From assembly GCA_030407085.1 (NCBI GenBank), contig CM059587.1:105855501-105919500 (forward strand): DNA of 64,000 bases. The letters are read 5' to 3'. This document shows, in pieces, positions 1 through 12,969 of the stretch. The position numbers and the translations under genes were made by a program. Numbering within the stretch: position 1 is the first letter of the stretch; each line of letters starts with the position of its first letter. This DNA comes from Trichopria drosophilae. Its lineage: Eukaryota; Arthropoda; Insecta; Hymenoptera; Diapriidae. The notes under the pieces are model-generated. The model saw nothing but the letters and a program-made list of their open reading frames with translations, was not told the origin of the DNA and made no database searches.

Positions 1-1850
1 AAGATCCGTTATGCATTAATCGTAAAATTCACAAGCTGTAACACTCATAATGCCAATGATATTAAAGAATGACCTTATGAGATAATGTTTCACATAAGTA
101 GCTAATTTTTAGCTGAATTATGTAATAAGAAAATAAAATTTGATGTCAACGACGATTTAATCTCCACAGAACCAGTTCTGGAACTTTTTGTACGTATCAC
201 TAACAACTAGTTGTCTAAATACATTGAATTTTATATTATGCACAAAGATGGGAGAAGAAATTTCATCACGTGTTTCGATAACATTATAAAACTAGTACGA
301 AGAAGGTTGAACTGATGAACTAACACAAAACTTACTGACAACAATAAAATATTCACGAAAATTGCGAAATATTTTGTGAAACGGGAACGAAAAGATCCTT
401 TTTGCGCCCTTGGAGGTACGGTTTCAGCAAACGATCATATTATGAGTACTCTCAAATATTACTAATCTTTTGCGAACTAAATAAATGATATTTAATGATT
501 TACCCTTAATGTTGTCGTAAAATTGAATTTTGCGCCCCGTTTTGCGTATATAAAATAAAATTTCCTTTCCTAGGATGCGTATAAAATTTGACTTTTCACA
601 TCTTTTCCGTTTACTATAATGTAAAATAATATTATATTACGAAAATCTTTTTAAAATAACTATTACCAAATACTCTCATCAAAATAAACAAATTGGCGAA
701 ATATCATACAGAATCTTTCCACATCTTATAGTCATTACAATGAAGTTAGTACCTGTTTCTCACCAAATGTGAGAAACCGATTATATATGAGAAATTAATT
801 TAAATTCATTTGTCTTCATTTACCTCCATCGATGAACATTGTAAGCTTCGAAAGAGATCTTCTTTAAAAAACGCCGGCATTAATGGAGATCGTGTCATAA
901 TACATTTTTCTTTCTTACCTTTTTTAAGAGCCGCAAATTGCAGAAGTGACAAAACTCGACGCAAGAGTTTTTTTAAAATATGGACTGGAGGAGGTGAAGC
1001 GAAACTTGTAATAAATCGAATTCCAAAGAGTTTTTCTTTTCAATTCCTCAACTGTAATATCGTTTCTTTTATAAATCGTTGAACCTCGCTTTCCATGTTC
1101 ACCTTAAAAGATTCAAAATAATTTATTTCAACCACAGGATTCATCATCATTATTATCGAATTCCTCTCGATTTCCTGTCAAAAATTCCACGAAGAAAGTT
1201 GCCTACTTTCTTTCTCAAAATTAACCAAATTCCGGGTCGGAAAGAGAAATTTTCTTTCGTGATTAGAGAACTTCATTTTTTTCTTTCTCTTTGGAGAGTT
1301 ACGTCTGATTTGCATCCTACGCGCTCCGGGATTTGTTACGCCAGAGGTACACCGAATTCGATGACATTGCCAAGCATAATTCCTTTCGCTTTTGCCGGTA
1401 TAACTCGAGGCTTACGATTAACCTAATCGCCGGCAAGGCCGGGCATCTTCGATACCTCTTAACCTCTATTTTTTTTAAGCCAGACAAAAATAATACACGA
1501 CTAGAAAGTTACTGCTCAAGCAAAATATCAATTTCCTAATCGAAGATTCTACCTGGTAAATCTGTCTTTGTCGCATTGACGTGAAAAAGTATTTTATTTT
1601 TGTCTTCTTAAGTGGTTATGGAGTTTTTGTGATGATTTTCAGTTCGTAAACTTTTTAAAAGACTCCTGGTTCACTGGCGACGACAGTGCCACTGCAACTT
1701 TGAATAATAACAGAACATTAATTCTTTAACGCAGGGGAAATAACACATTTTAAATAAAGTCATCTTTTAAGGGAGGATTCGGATACATTTTCAACTATAT
1801 TAACCATTTAAGGTTCAAATCAGAAATTTTTTAGTTTTTTTTTTACGTAT
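1..1850. other. No supported gene
   Basis: AT-rich. A slightly GC-richer section at 1100-1480 holds short frames and a CGCCGGCAAGGCCGGGC palindrome near 1430, with nothing recognisable. Confidence 0.5.
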
Positions 1851-1852
1851 CG

Positions 1853-2482
1853 TAATTTTTTTATCATTTCCCACATTAGAATAGCTCAGATGTGTATAAA
1901 CATCCTATAAAAAATGTCTCGGCCAGAAGATAGAACTATTGTAAAAAATTAAATTTCTAAATGGCGGCTCAAAAATACCTCTCGATTTTTTAAAAATCAT
2001 AGTCGCACTCAATCGATTGACCCGAATGAAACCACTGCAAACTTGGTACCCGTCGGCTTTGGGGTTCTCTAGTCCAAATTTAATGTTAGTTTTCAAAAAT
2101 TCAAAATAGCTGATACAATTCGAAATCAGCGCTTCGAAAAACTACCAATTACCAAAAATGAAGTGATTTTGTTGGAATTTAATAAATACGTTTGCAATGT
2201 AAGATCAACCATTTTCATTTTTGAAAACTAACTTCAAATTTGGAGTCACTGACTCAAAAACCCGGTAACCAAGTTTGAAGCGATTTCATTTGGGTCAGTC
2301 GAGTGAGTACACGCGATTATGATTTTGAAAAAAATCCAATTTAACATTTTTTAGCCATTTTTGAGCCGCCATTTTGAAATTTAATTTTTTACACTAGTTC
2401 TATTTTTTAACTCAAGCATTTCTTAGCCCATATTTATAAATATCTGAGGTACTCTAATGCGTGATATGATAAAAAAAATAAC
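1853..2482. repeat. Long inverted repeat (foldback), about 250-base arms
   Basis: The left arm (about 1853-2106) is the diverged reverse complement of the right arm (about 2210-2482), with a spacer of about 100 bases. Matching landmarks are 'aaattaaatttc..aatggcggctcaaaaat' on the left against its complement ending near 2390, and 'agttagttttcaaaaa' at the inner ends. The arms include the GCCATTTTG-type repeat. No TIR-flanking duplication is clear. It could be a foldback element or a remnant of two repeats in opposite orientation. Confidence 0.75.
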
Positions 2483-2766
2483 GGTGAGTGAAAAAATCCT
2501 ACAAAAATCCTTATTTTTGTTAAGTAAATGCTCGTAATTTTTTTATTTTTAAATTTTAAGAATTTTTTTATACACCATTCGAAAGAGCAGGCTTTGGGTA
2601 ATAAAAAACGTTCATTCCAAAATTTCTTTCACTGCGCTTTACTACTAAAAAGTAGTGGAATACTTTACGTTAATATTTGATGTACATTTGGTCCAAAGGG
2701 TTAAGAACTACTTGTAAAAAATCGAAACATTTTTTGCCATTTTTTTCATTAAGAATATTTTGAGTT

Positions 2767-3503
2767 GTAAAATTGCTATATGATATCGGTTACATACACA
2801 TCCCATACCATGCTGAAAAGCGTTTTCGAGCCCTAAACTTAAAGCTATGCATGGTCCGGAATAAAAAATTCAATATGTCGGTTCTCAAAAAGGAGTCCGA
2901 AATGAAACTTTTTTTTGAAAATCTTCAAGGCGCCCTGACTGAAGAACGATGAACTTATCCCAAAAAAATGAGAAGAAAGAAAAGTTCTTAGAATTCATCA
3001 AAGAATACACTGGATTTTTTTCAGAATTTTTGGTGACATTTTTGAAAAATTTTGTATTGCATTTATTTACAATGTGTCATGTAGAAAGTCTAGGATTTTT
3101 TTCTTGGAAATTATCAACTTATGGTAAAAATTACAAAGAATAAAAGATACTCAGAATTCATCAGAGAATATACCAAATTTTTTCGTACATATTTCTCATT
3201 TTTAAAGAAATTGTAATGCAAAATTTTAAAAAAATTTCACCAAAAAATCTAAAAAAATTCCAGTGTATTCCTTGATGAATTCTAAGAACATTTTTTTCTT
3301 CTCATTTTTCTGAGTAAGTTCATCGCTTTTCAGTCAAAGCGCCTTGCAGTTTTTCAAAAAAAGTTCCATTTTGAACGCCATTGCGAGAACCGCCATATTC
3401 AATTTTTTATTCCGGACCATGCATAGCTTCAAGTTTAGGGTTCGAAAACGCTTTTCTATGTGGTACGGGATGTGTATATAACCTATATCATATAGAAATT
3501 TTA
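2767..3503. repeat. Long inverted repeat (foldback), about 300-base arms and 130-base loop
   Basis: The left arm (2767-3072) pairs with the right arm (3203-3503). Very similar landmarks include AGCTATGCATGGTCCGGAAT on the left against its complement near 3412, GCGTTTTCGA, ATGAGAAGAAA and TTCTTAGAATTCATCAA. The loop repeats the phrase 'gaattcatcagagaata'. Open frames on both arms arise from the same sequence read on opposite strands and show no protein family. A transcript through it would form a long double-stranded hairpin. Confidence 0.8.
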
Positions 3504-3509
3504 GATCTA

Positions 3510-6500
3510 AAAACTTTCTTAGTCGAATAAATTGAATATTTTTGCAATAAAATACTTTTTTAAGCATTGGTTTTAAATTAATTCTGAAGTCATATTATGA
3601 AAGAGTATGAAATTTTACATCGGATATCATGGATCTCGGTTAAATATTAGCTACACAATGACAATTACTATGAGTCATTCAACTACATAGTATATAAATT
3701 TGGTAGTCGTTGGAATCAACACATTCAAAATTCTTGCAATTGATTTTGCCGTCATTAATAGTGAAAATAGTGACGAAAACAGTGGTAATTAGACCGAATT
3801 TTATTGATCAAATTCAACAATTACTAGACAATTTTTGTTTAATACAAATACTGTTATAATGTGATAATAGTAGATACTATTGGCCCTCTTAGTATGTAAT
3901 AGTTATTGCCAATATTACATATAAATTTAAACTAATGTATAAAATAATGGATCTTTTTAAACTTTTCCTAGGATATAGTAGTGAAATTAAAACATATCCT
4001 AAAATCAACTATTACAGAGTTTCTGACATAAATTGAATAGTGGTAAATAGAATGGCAGAAGTGACGTATAATAGTTATTTTCTTTGCCAGAAGAAACAGA
4101 CAAATTTTCTTTAAATACGATTTTTCATTTGTTTTTATTATATTTTCTTGAAAACCAAAAAAGTGGTATTCTCTGATATGGTCAAGTTTTCATAAAATTA
4201 TAAACAAAACAGCATTCGAACTTTATTATTTTGTGCAGTTTATTTCATTTGAGGATATTGTGCATTCAACAAAATATAATTTGGCCTAAAATGTCTAGTG
4301 GCTGCTAAGATAATTTTTTTAAGTTTATAAAATAAGGATTTATTTTGAATTACTTATAATATTGTAATTAATAGATAAGAAGCTCTAAAATCATGTCTTG
4401 AAACTTAGTACTGAAATTTGGCATTTAACACAAATTATGGAAAAAATCTAAAGAGAGGCATGTGTCATACATGATAAAAAATAAGATCGATAGTAAGAAA
4501 TGAAGAAAACCCAAATGCAGCAACATAATAAATCAAAACAATCCGCAGATGCGATGTTTATTTAAAGTTACTAATTTTTAATACGAAGCTTATAAAAACT
4601 TGTAAAATTTGTATTGTGAAATATTGACAATAAAACAGCTTTGACAACCCTATTTTTCATTGCGAAGTAACAATATCACATTATACCACGTCTGATAGAA
4701 AATTCATGGAATATTTGTGAAAATTAAAAAAATATATAATAAATATTCTTTTCTATAACTCATAACAATATTTTTATTTCCTACATTGTAATGTATCATT
4801 TGCCTGCCTTAGTTACTTTTACGTAAAGTATGTAGTTTTCCTTTCACTTTTCCCATTTCGAACACAAGAAAATTACAAATCATTACTTCACAGTTCTAGC
4901 TTCATTCAGGCGGTGTTAAGTTTCATTACTTTCCGTTCACGCTTTGTTTTCGAATTTTTCAAAACATTCCAGTTTTTAAGTAGCACGAGAGAGATCAAAT
5001 TTTTTTATAATTGCACTTTTTTACGTCTATTTTTCTGCATATTTATTTATTTCGAATTGTAGTTTCTTAATAGTTTTGAATTTCTTTAAAAAAAAAGTTT
5101 AAAGTTTGTATTAATATTTCATAAGAATTATTTCTTATGTAATTTACTAACAATTATACATAATTATTAATAATTGTCTTCAGTAAATAAAACTTCACTG
5201 TAATTACTTCACTTTTACTGTAGATGATAATTTTGCAAGTCGGATAATTATTAAATAAAATATGTTTTTTATTAATTTAATTCATATCTGTGCCTCTACA
5301 TAAATTAAATATTACAAAGGATTATTAATGTGTTTATAGAAAAACAATATTTTTTATTTGAATTCTATCAATTAATACAATTTTATTACAATTTTAAAAA
5401 TATAAATATTTAATATGAGTAGTCTGGCAAGTAAAAGTGGAAATTGTACAAACACAAACTTCACAAAAAATATTTTATTACATTCAAGATTAGAGAGTAA
5501 GTTCACCTGAATATGTCAATTTCTCTTTTTAATTAAAGAAGTAGGATATACGGCTGTGTTAAGTAGATAGGCCATGCCTTACTTATCGATTACGCAATAC
5601 AAAAATAAACAAATCTTCAAATAAATTTAAACAGGAAAAATAAACAACTATTAATGAAAGTAAATTAATATTAAATGAAACTAGGCAATGATTTAAACAA
5701 ATGTCATACGAATTAGACGACCTTTTGTCAGGTACTCACTATAAAAAATAATGAATATTGAATTAGTTTTTATTTTCATTCGTTAAGAAAACTACAATAA
5801 AATTAATTTATTGTGTTAATCAAAATAATAAATCAAAAGTTTTTTAGATTGTTTTGACAAGAAATTTGAATTGAATTCGTTCGTGACAAAAGTCGTGACA
5901 ATTTTTATTTCTTTGTTATCAATGATACAGATTGTCCTTTCTAGTTTTCTCACGTTGAAATCGAAATTACTTGTTTATTGTGCTTGCACTTTACACTTTT
6001 AAAATTCATGATTCGCACCACGTTGCTTCCTATAGTGACCCCTTCGAATTCGCGAATGCGATTTTCCCACGCGAATACTTTGGCAACTTCTCACTTTGAA
6101 AGTTGCACTCGAATTAGCGATTATGGTAAATACTCAGTGCGAATACTTAGGCGTGTTACACTTATTGCATAACGACAAAAAATTGAGGGCGTTTGCTTAC
6201 GAAATTTTTGGCGTTTGAACCAATTCAACTAGTATTTTTAAAATTGTTCTTCTCGGAATTTTTCTTAAGTGAATGTATTTTTTATTTTTTGATAATCGAA
6301 ACAACTTGAGCTGTAAGAGATGCCATGTTTACTTTTCAGAATTAGATTTAAACCATCTTTATAATGTATTCTGATTCAAACAAAAAAGTACAATAAATGT
6401 AAGATTAAATGGAATTTTAATAAATATAGGATTCCCCGTTAATTTTTTTAAATAAATGTTTTCCGTTTCTCCATATTTTTCGTATAATTAACATCCTAAT

Positions 6501-7070
6501 TAATTTTTTCAAAAAGCCACTATTTAGAATGATTTCGACAAATGACGTATGAAAATATTTAGCCCATCTTGAAATGTCTAATTAATGCAATTACCACCCG
6601 TAGCTTTACTGAGTGTAAGCCGCGAAATTCAAAATTATTATTATTTGTACAATAAATATATTACATCAACAAACATATCTATAAAAATTTGCATTTTTTT
6701 AGAATAAAATTATATTTTTTAAGGTCAGTACAAACTATTTCGATTCTGAAATCTCCACAGGTTTGTAAACATTTAAATTACATTGGTGTTTAGTTCTACC
6801 AAAAAATAAAATGTAAATTGCTCAACCATTGTAAAAAAATTAACGTCTGGCTTTAAAAGTTTAGAAAAAATATGAAGGGCACAGATAAATTGTTTGAAAA
6901 CTGTTGCACAGAACCGGTCAAAATTTGGCAGTATTGAGAACTTAAATACCGTTTTCATTTACCTTAATGATTCAGTTTTACTTTAGACATTTGTATTTTA
7001 CAGTAAAAAATACTTTTATTTGTTAAATTTTTTTTATCGGTTCCGATGAAAATGATTAGGTAGGACTTCA
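3510..7070. other. No supported gene
   Basis: AT-rich sequence with no repeat family I could define. A small CG-containing patch at 6020-6170 repeats the phrase GCGAATACTT.GGC twice (about 6078 and 6140). Confidence 0.5.
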
Positions 7071-7140
7071 TTCATTCAAACTGAGGCAATGAAAATTCCT
7101 GGGTTCAATTCCTGGCGCAGCGAAGAGTTTAACAGCATTT
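7071..7140 (+). repeat. tRNA-derived fragment with pol III B box
   Basis: The sequence CCTGGGTTCAATTCCTGG (7098-7115) fits the T-arm and B box of a tRNA (GGTTCRANNCC) with a five-pair stem, followed by an A-rich stretch. No matching acceptor stem or anticodon arm could be folded, so it is a SINE or pseudo-tRNA relic rather than a gene. Confidence 0.45.
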
Positions 7141-7429
7141 TATTTAATTTAAAAAAAAACTAATAAAAATCCACTCAATATATTTTGAAAAAATATGTTT
7201 TCCCTATAATATATCTATGCCAGTAATTCGGATAGTTGAGTTTCGGGCGGTAGAGACATGTATTTATGGACAAAATTTATGGAATATTCGCAAAAGTTTT
7301 ATGATAACTTACTCTATTTCTTTTCATTGCTATTACAATTTGTACTATTGGTATTGTACCTGTTACAAAGAAAATTCCAAATGTAAGTATGTTAATATTA
7401 CGAGAAGGTCGACGTTCCCCAAAGCGGTC

Positions 7430-8090
7430 TTAAATGTGTCTAAAAGATATCTTTCAATCCGTCAAAGATATCTTGAAAATGCCGGAAAAATCTGTAAAAG
7501 ATATCTTTTAGATGTCTTACGCAACAATTTCGGATATCTTTTAAATTTTAAATATATCGAAAATATGGTTTAAAATAAAATTAACCGACAGATTAAAAAC
7601 TCGAAACAAATTTGGAGAGTTATTGTAGCTCTACTACTTGGCCCAGACCTTAGGTTTATTATTGAATCAGTTCAACTTTTTTTATTGTTATATGTATTAT
7701 AAGTTTACATGTGAGTATCTTGTGGTCTTTTATATCATTTTAAATCTAGAATATAAATAAATAACGCAAGGGTAAAAAAGGAAAAAACTTGCCCCGGCGG
7801 GAAATCGAACCCTGGTTTCTCGTTTGTTACTTCACTACGATATACAAACGTTGTAAATATACATGTAGAAGAGACAGAAAACCCCAAAACCATTAATGGT
7901 TCTCAGCAAATAATGTATTATGTTATAAAAAACAGAAAAAATACCTAAATATCACCTGCGAAACATAGAGAAGATGAAATTTATGCACATGAGTAATATG
8001 GGAGTTTTGTAAAGATAGGTAAGATATCTTTTAGATATCTTTTGCAAAACATCCCTGACAAAAATGACCAAATGATATCTTTTAAACATA
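7430..8090. repeat. Cluster of AAAGATATCTTT palindromes
   Basis: The perfect palindrome AAAGATATCTTT and close variants occur near 7442, 7464, 7496, 7532, 8029, 8040 and 8071. A tRNA-derived piece lies between the two sub-clusters. It may be the two ends of one old element interrupted by a SINE, but I could not define terminal repeats. Confidence 0.5.
7771..7845 (-). repeat. tRNA-derived fragment (SINE or pseudo-tRNA)
   Basis: On the minus strand the piece reads GAAACCAGGGTTCGATTTCC then CGCCGGGGCAAG followed by a T-run. This resembles the 3' half of a tRNA (B box GGTTCGATTCC) and a pol III terminator. The 5' half is not foldable, so it is called a relic. Confidence 0.5.
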
Positions 8091-8095
8091 TATTC

Positions 8096-8136
8096 GTGAA
8101 AATGTTCATTGGGTCGCTGCCCAATGACATGTTCAC
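8096..8136. repeat. Compact stem-loop
   Basis: GTGAAAATGTTCATTGGG (8096-8113) pairs with CCCAATGACATGTTCAC (8120-8136) around a six-base loop, with about two irregularities. The inner seven pairs are perfect. Confidence 0.6.
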
Positions 8137-8439
8137 TATTTAAAATTCTGGAAATAAAATAAAGAACATTCTAAAGTCTAACCTTTCACTCGCAATTATT
8201 TAAATTCAAAGGAAAAAATGTTCTTTCAGCAAAATTGCATGTTTTTTCTTTTGGAACGATGAAATTTTTTTTTAAAATACATATAAAATTCCCCAAACTC
8301 TTTAGCCATTACATTTGATCTCGTAAAATATCAATATTTAAATAAAAAATGAAGAAGAGGAAGAGGCACAAGATTTATGCTTTTTGTAAATAGCATTGTA
8401 GAAAACAAACTACAAAGAAGTGTTTTAAAATTAGAAAGA

Positions 8440-8650
8440 CGAGAGAAAAGGCCGTTATAGACGCTACAAATAAGTTGCAAGGACGATAAAACAGATTTAT
8501 TTTGCACCAATATCTGAAAGAGAAAGAGAGAGGATAGTCCAAGAACACAGTCGTAGGTGGGTAGAGAAAAGAACTGTAGAAGGAGGAAATGGATCTGAGA
8601 AGACAGGCACTTTAGTATTACCACCTAAGTTATCACCGTGGCTGACTTTA
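8440..8650 (+). repeat. Decayed copy of the promoter-like island at 13.6-13.86 kb
   Basis: Shared ordered landmarks are AATATCTGAAAGAGA, a GAGAGAG run, GTCCAAGA / GATCCAAGA, GAGAAAAGAA / GAGAAGAGAAG, GGAAATGGA / GGAATGGA and GAGAAGACAG. The GC-rich core of the other copy is missing here. Purine richness alone could give some matches, but the order and the non-purine words argue for common descent. Confidence 0.5.
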
Positions 8651-9059
8651 TTGCCTTATCGTAGAGTCCGAGTATTATGTTATAATTTCGGAATCCTTAA
8701 ACGTCATTTATACCCGCAATAATATTACGAACTTATCATCATTGCAAACAATGAATGTGCACTAACATAAGTAACTAAGATATCCCGTAGAGAATGCAAA
8801 TTTAGAAAAATATTGGTGTTTTATGGTGGAATTTGAAGTATCAATAATTTTACGTAATGCTTCTGAAAAAATTTCCCACATCCTACTAAAATTGCTTTGA
8901 AGCGTGCAATTAATTTATTTGCATAGTCGTAAGTAAGTAAATTTTAAATTAAAAAAAAATCGTTTCTAAAACACATAAAATAGATTATATACAATTTAAA
9001 AGTAACGCCGTATATAAAGGAAGAACATGAGAATAATTAGCGCATCATGTCCTGCACAC

Positions 9060-9130
9060 ATTCAGTTGATTGACACCCCGCTAGGTGGCGTACGCGGATC
9101 TCGCGGTTGGTTCGCGTTCTCGCTACAATA
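9060..9130 (+). promoter_or_regulatory. Short CpG-rich patch with a CTCF-like motif
   Basis: Within an AT-rich stretch, 9078-9090 reads CCGCTAGGTGGCG, which fits the CTCF core consensus CCASYAGRKGGCR at 12 of 13 positions. It is followed by 'tacgcggatctcgcgg'. The match rests on motif knowledge only. Occupancy is unknown. Confidence 0.35.
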
Positions 9131-11810
9131 ATGGGTTTATTACCTTTTTATTACAATACATTATTTATACAGAACAAATTTATTTTATTCTCGTTCCAAT
9201 ATGATGTAATGTATTTTATTCCTTGGTCATCGTTCCGCTATTTTCTTACCCAAAGCGTGTGACGTCTCTATTACACTAATTATAGTTAAAATTTGTTTAA
9301 GTATATAGCCGTGCTTACAAGATCTATAGTTTTTAATTTTAATTTAAAATTTTTCCATAACTCAATACTCGAATTCAAACGTAAAGAAAGTTAGTCACAT
9401 TTTTTTTCAAATTCAAACTAAGAAAAATATTTTCATATACTTAATGATGGCGAGTGTTTCATAATACGTGACTTATATAGTAAATAATACAACTTAGTTT
9501 AATATTATCTTTTTTTGTTATATTTTTGTAGAATAAATATTGTTTCTGAAGAAGGTTCGCGTTATTGAAATACGTAAAAAACGAATGTTTATTTACTATT
9601 TCTTCCTGGTATCTTTCAAGTCAAAGGACTGTTAATTACCAAGATTTTAAGTTAAAAATGTTTCCAAGATTAACTTTCTAGATTCTACCATTCGATATTA
9701 TTCGAGTTTGTAGGAATAAGGTATTTTTGAGAGTTTGAAGGAAATATTCATTGTAATAAAATAATGCAGTATAACATACAACTAGAAACTATTTGATAAA
9801 TGTAATTCCTTCTGACATTAAATTATTTTAACATTTTGTATACCAGCATAAAATAAAAAATTTGTAATAGAAACACAAACAAAATAATGAAGAGAAAACA
9901 AATAGAAGGTATATTTTCTAACCGGTGTTGTTATTATTGTATTATACAATCTTTTTCGAAATAATAATTAAAAATACTAATCTCACGGTCTTCAATTAAA
10001 AATAACATTTATCTTTGAATAATCAGTGTATACTTTCTAGATTGAAATTATTACTGAGCGATACAAGAAAAAATCAATCAAGAAGGCATGTTCTAATTAA
10101 CATACGTGAGGTTGCCACGTGAAAGTTGTAGTTTAAGATTTAGGCAAATGCATATTAAGAGCTATCTGTCACGTCACATCTCCAATCAGTATTTCATGTA
10201 CTGCGCTGACACAGAAAAATATGCACCTGTTACATAAAAGATCGTATCGGATTTGATTACCTTTTATAATAATTTGATTTTGAATGAATAAAAGTTCATT
10301 AAAAATAAGACATAACTTTTCATCATCGATGATTCCTACATTAATTAATTGCTTTTTATGCAACATGTTTATAAAGTATGATTTTATGTGCTCAAGTTAA
10401 GAAAAAAATTAGTTTTTTTGTGGTAATTTAGTAACGGCTTAAAGGATGTTTTGCAGGCGTGAAAAAATAAAATGTAATTTACACCAAGGGAGTACATAAT
10501 AATAACAAGAATGCTAGAAGTCTTCGCAATCGTTCTTTTCGATTTTTTCAGTTTAGAAAGTCACAAAGTAAGATTTCAATTTTCAAAATCAAGATTTTCA
10601 ACGATTTTTTGCAAAAATATTATTTTCTACGATAGGTTTTATCTATGAATCCAAGTTTTAAAACGTTTCACAACCAGTAGGTCGAAATTTTCTATAATTC
10701 TCGGGGTTTTCTCATTTTATAAAAGTTGTCCAGTTAGATACCAATACTAATCGAGTAACAATAAAAGTTATTTGAAGATAGAGTAATGATTCCTTCACTA
10801 CTTTCAAGTAAAAATATAATAAAATCCAGGAAAAATGTCATTAATGTTCAAGAAATAAAAGTGAATGGTAAAAACTCATTTAGAACCGAAAATAATTAAT
10901 AATTCCACACAACCAACAATCGGTTGAAGTATAATTTGTTATTGTGTATATGCGACGTCTTAAACTAATTATACCGATATCCTAAAACAATTGACCATAA
11001 TTTAGTGATCCATGAACCAAATCTCATTGCAATTAAGGGGCAAAACATTATATAAATGGAATACAAATATGTAACTGATTTAATTGCTAATAAAAGTAGA
11101 ACAAATAAATTTGGAACAATCAAAAGCGTATTTTACATTACGTTTTGCCATGCTATTCTATTAGACCATTTCAATTCTGTACTTCCTTAATTTGAAGATT
11201 CTATTGGTAAGTCTTAACCGAATTCATACAAAATTTATCAGCGATTGAAACCCATTTATTCAACATTTATTCGTTTACATGGATCCGCCATTTTGAATGT
11301 CGAAAATTGGATGACGGATTTCTATTCAGCCTCAAAAACAATCTACACGAAAATATTCATCAAAATACACAAGATACAAAGAGTACTTCAAGAAAACGCA
11401 AATAATCAAAAAATTCCGTATCAATAGCGCCATTTTGGGGGCGCCATTTTGAAATTTAAATAGTAATATTAACCAAATTTTTTTAAAACTTACTATGCCA
11501 CACGATTCTAAGGCGTAATATGACGCTATTCACAGATTTCTAAACATAAATAAAATTCATGGTGTACTGTTCTTAAATTCTTATTACAAAAAGTTCAAAA
11601 GCGTATTTTACATAACTTTGCATTTATAAAAATTTATGAAAACCCATAAAAATATAAAATAAATACAGAGCATCATAACAAATCGTCATTTCTTTGTAAT
11701 TTATTTAATTTAATTTAATATAGGCATAAACAATTGTAATAAACAGAGACAACCACTTTCTCACATGAAATAAATGCGAAAAAAAAACGAGAGTATGTCA
11801 CTTTTATTTT
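9130..11810. other. No supported gene
   Basis: AT-rich. Copies of the CCGCCATTTTGAA repeat appear at 11283 and 11425-11450. Otherwise nothing was seen. Confidence 0.5.
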
Positions 11811-11811
11811 T

Positions 11812-12640
11812 TGAAGGTCGCTCTTTCGAATAGCGATTGCGAAAAATTGCAATTTTCAATATACAAAACAAGCAAATAAATAATAGTAGAAACAAAAGAA
11901 AAAAAATTGCATAAAAAATCTCATAACAATTTTTTGAGAGTATTTGCTTATAGTATGACGATATTTATTTCATTTGGGTAATTTAAAATGTTATACTGCC
12001 CATAATTTTGAATCCGTCATTTTGAAAATCTGACCACAAATCGGTATCGATGATCCAAAAACCATGCGGCTGTTGAAAACCACAAAAATCAATGAATATT
12101 AAATATTTTGCTCCCTCCATGTTGGGTTCGCCATCTCGAATTTTGAAAATCTGATAAGAAATTCGAAATCAGCGGCTAAAAAGAAATCAAGATACTGAAA
12201 ACCACCGAGATCGATGAATATTTAACATTTTTGTTCCGCCATATTGAATCCACCATCTTAAATTGAACAAAACTAACATCAGATTCATAACCAGCAATAC
12301 CAACTGCGCCCGAGTAATGAGTTTTGGTAAAACAGAATTACTTTCATATCTGATTTAGTTCATTTTTGAAAAAATCATTCCGCCTTATAGATCGCCATTT
12401 TGTTAATAAGCGAATAAAATATCGACCATGCTATTTTATTTATTACTACTTTAGAAGATATTTAGGCGCCATTTATGATATATTTTAAGTCAATAGAAAA
12501 GCGTTTTCAGAAATGATTTTATGAGAAAACAAAAAAATCTGTCTAAAAATTACGTTTTTATATATTTTTTCAACAAAATATTAAAAATTTTGATTTTTAT
12601 AGAATTTTCTCTTCGCCATTCGAAAGAGCGACTTTGAAAG
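11812..12640. repeat. Diverged foldback element with GTCGCTCTTTCGAAT ends
   Basis: The left end near 11817 (GGTCGCTCTTTCGAATAGCG) is the near-complement of the right end near 12612-12640 (CATTCGAAAGAGCGACTTTG). The interior holds several copies of the TTCGCCATNTTGAAT..AATCAGCG family. A similar word, CATTCGAAAGAGC, ends the region beside the 1.85-2.48 kb foldback (near 2577), so the two are probably one repeat family. Confidence 0.5.
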
Positions 12641-12940
12641 AAGAAAATTTTCATAATGGGTTAAACAACATAACAGCTATAAATTGGAAAAATATACAAA
12701 AAAACAAAGAAAAAAAAATTATTGTCATTATGAATTGTAATTTTGTATCTGCACTCAATTAATTATAATTTCGATATTTATTCATAGATTTGTTTTAGGC
12801 AAATCTAGTTTTATTTGGTCAAGTGTAGACTATAGGTATATTTTTTATTTTACTGACAAAATCGATATTTCGTACTTATTTTGGGCCGTAATATTTAAAC
12901 TACTAAACAGATTTGGAAAACGTATTGTCGTGGTTACAGG

Positions 12941-12964
12941 GGGTAAGGGGGGGGGGGCTTACCC
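12941..12964. repeat. G-run inside a perfect seven-base inverted repeat
   Basis: GGGTAAG and CTTACCC flank a run of ten G. The run is one of the longest non-A/T homopolymers in the window. Confidence 0.7.
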
Positions 12965-12969
12965 GAAAA

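Noticed and set aside
1905..2096. Minus-strand frame in the left arm of the first foldback
   Set aside because: Explained by the inverted repeat; no domain.
2949..3567. Frames 2949-3143 plus and 3334-3567 minus
   Set aside because: They lie in the second foldback and have no recognisable family.
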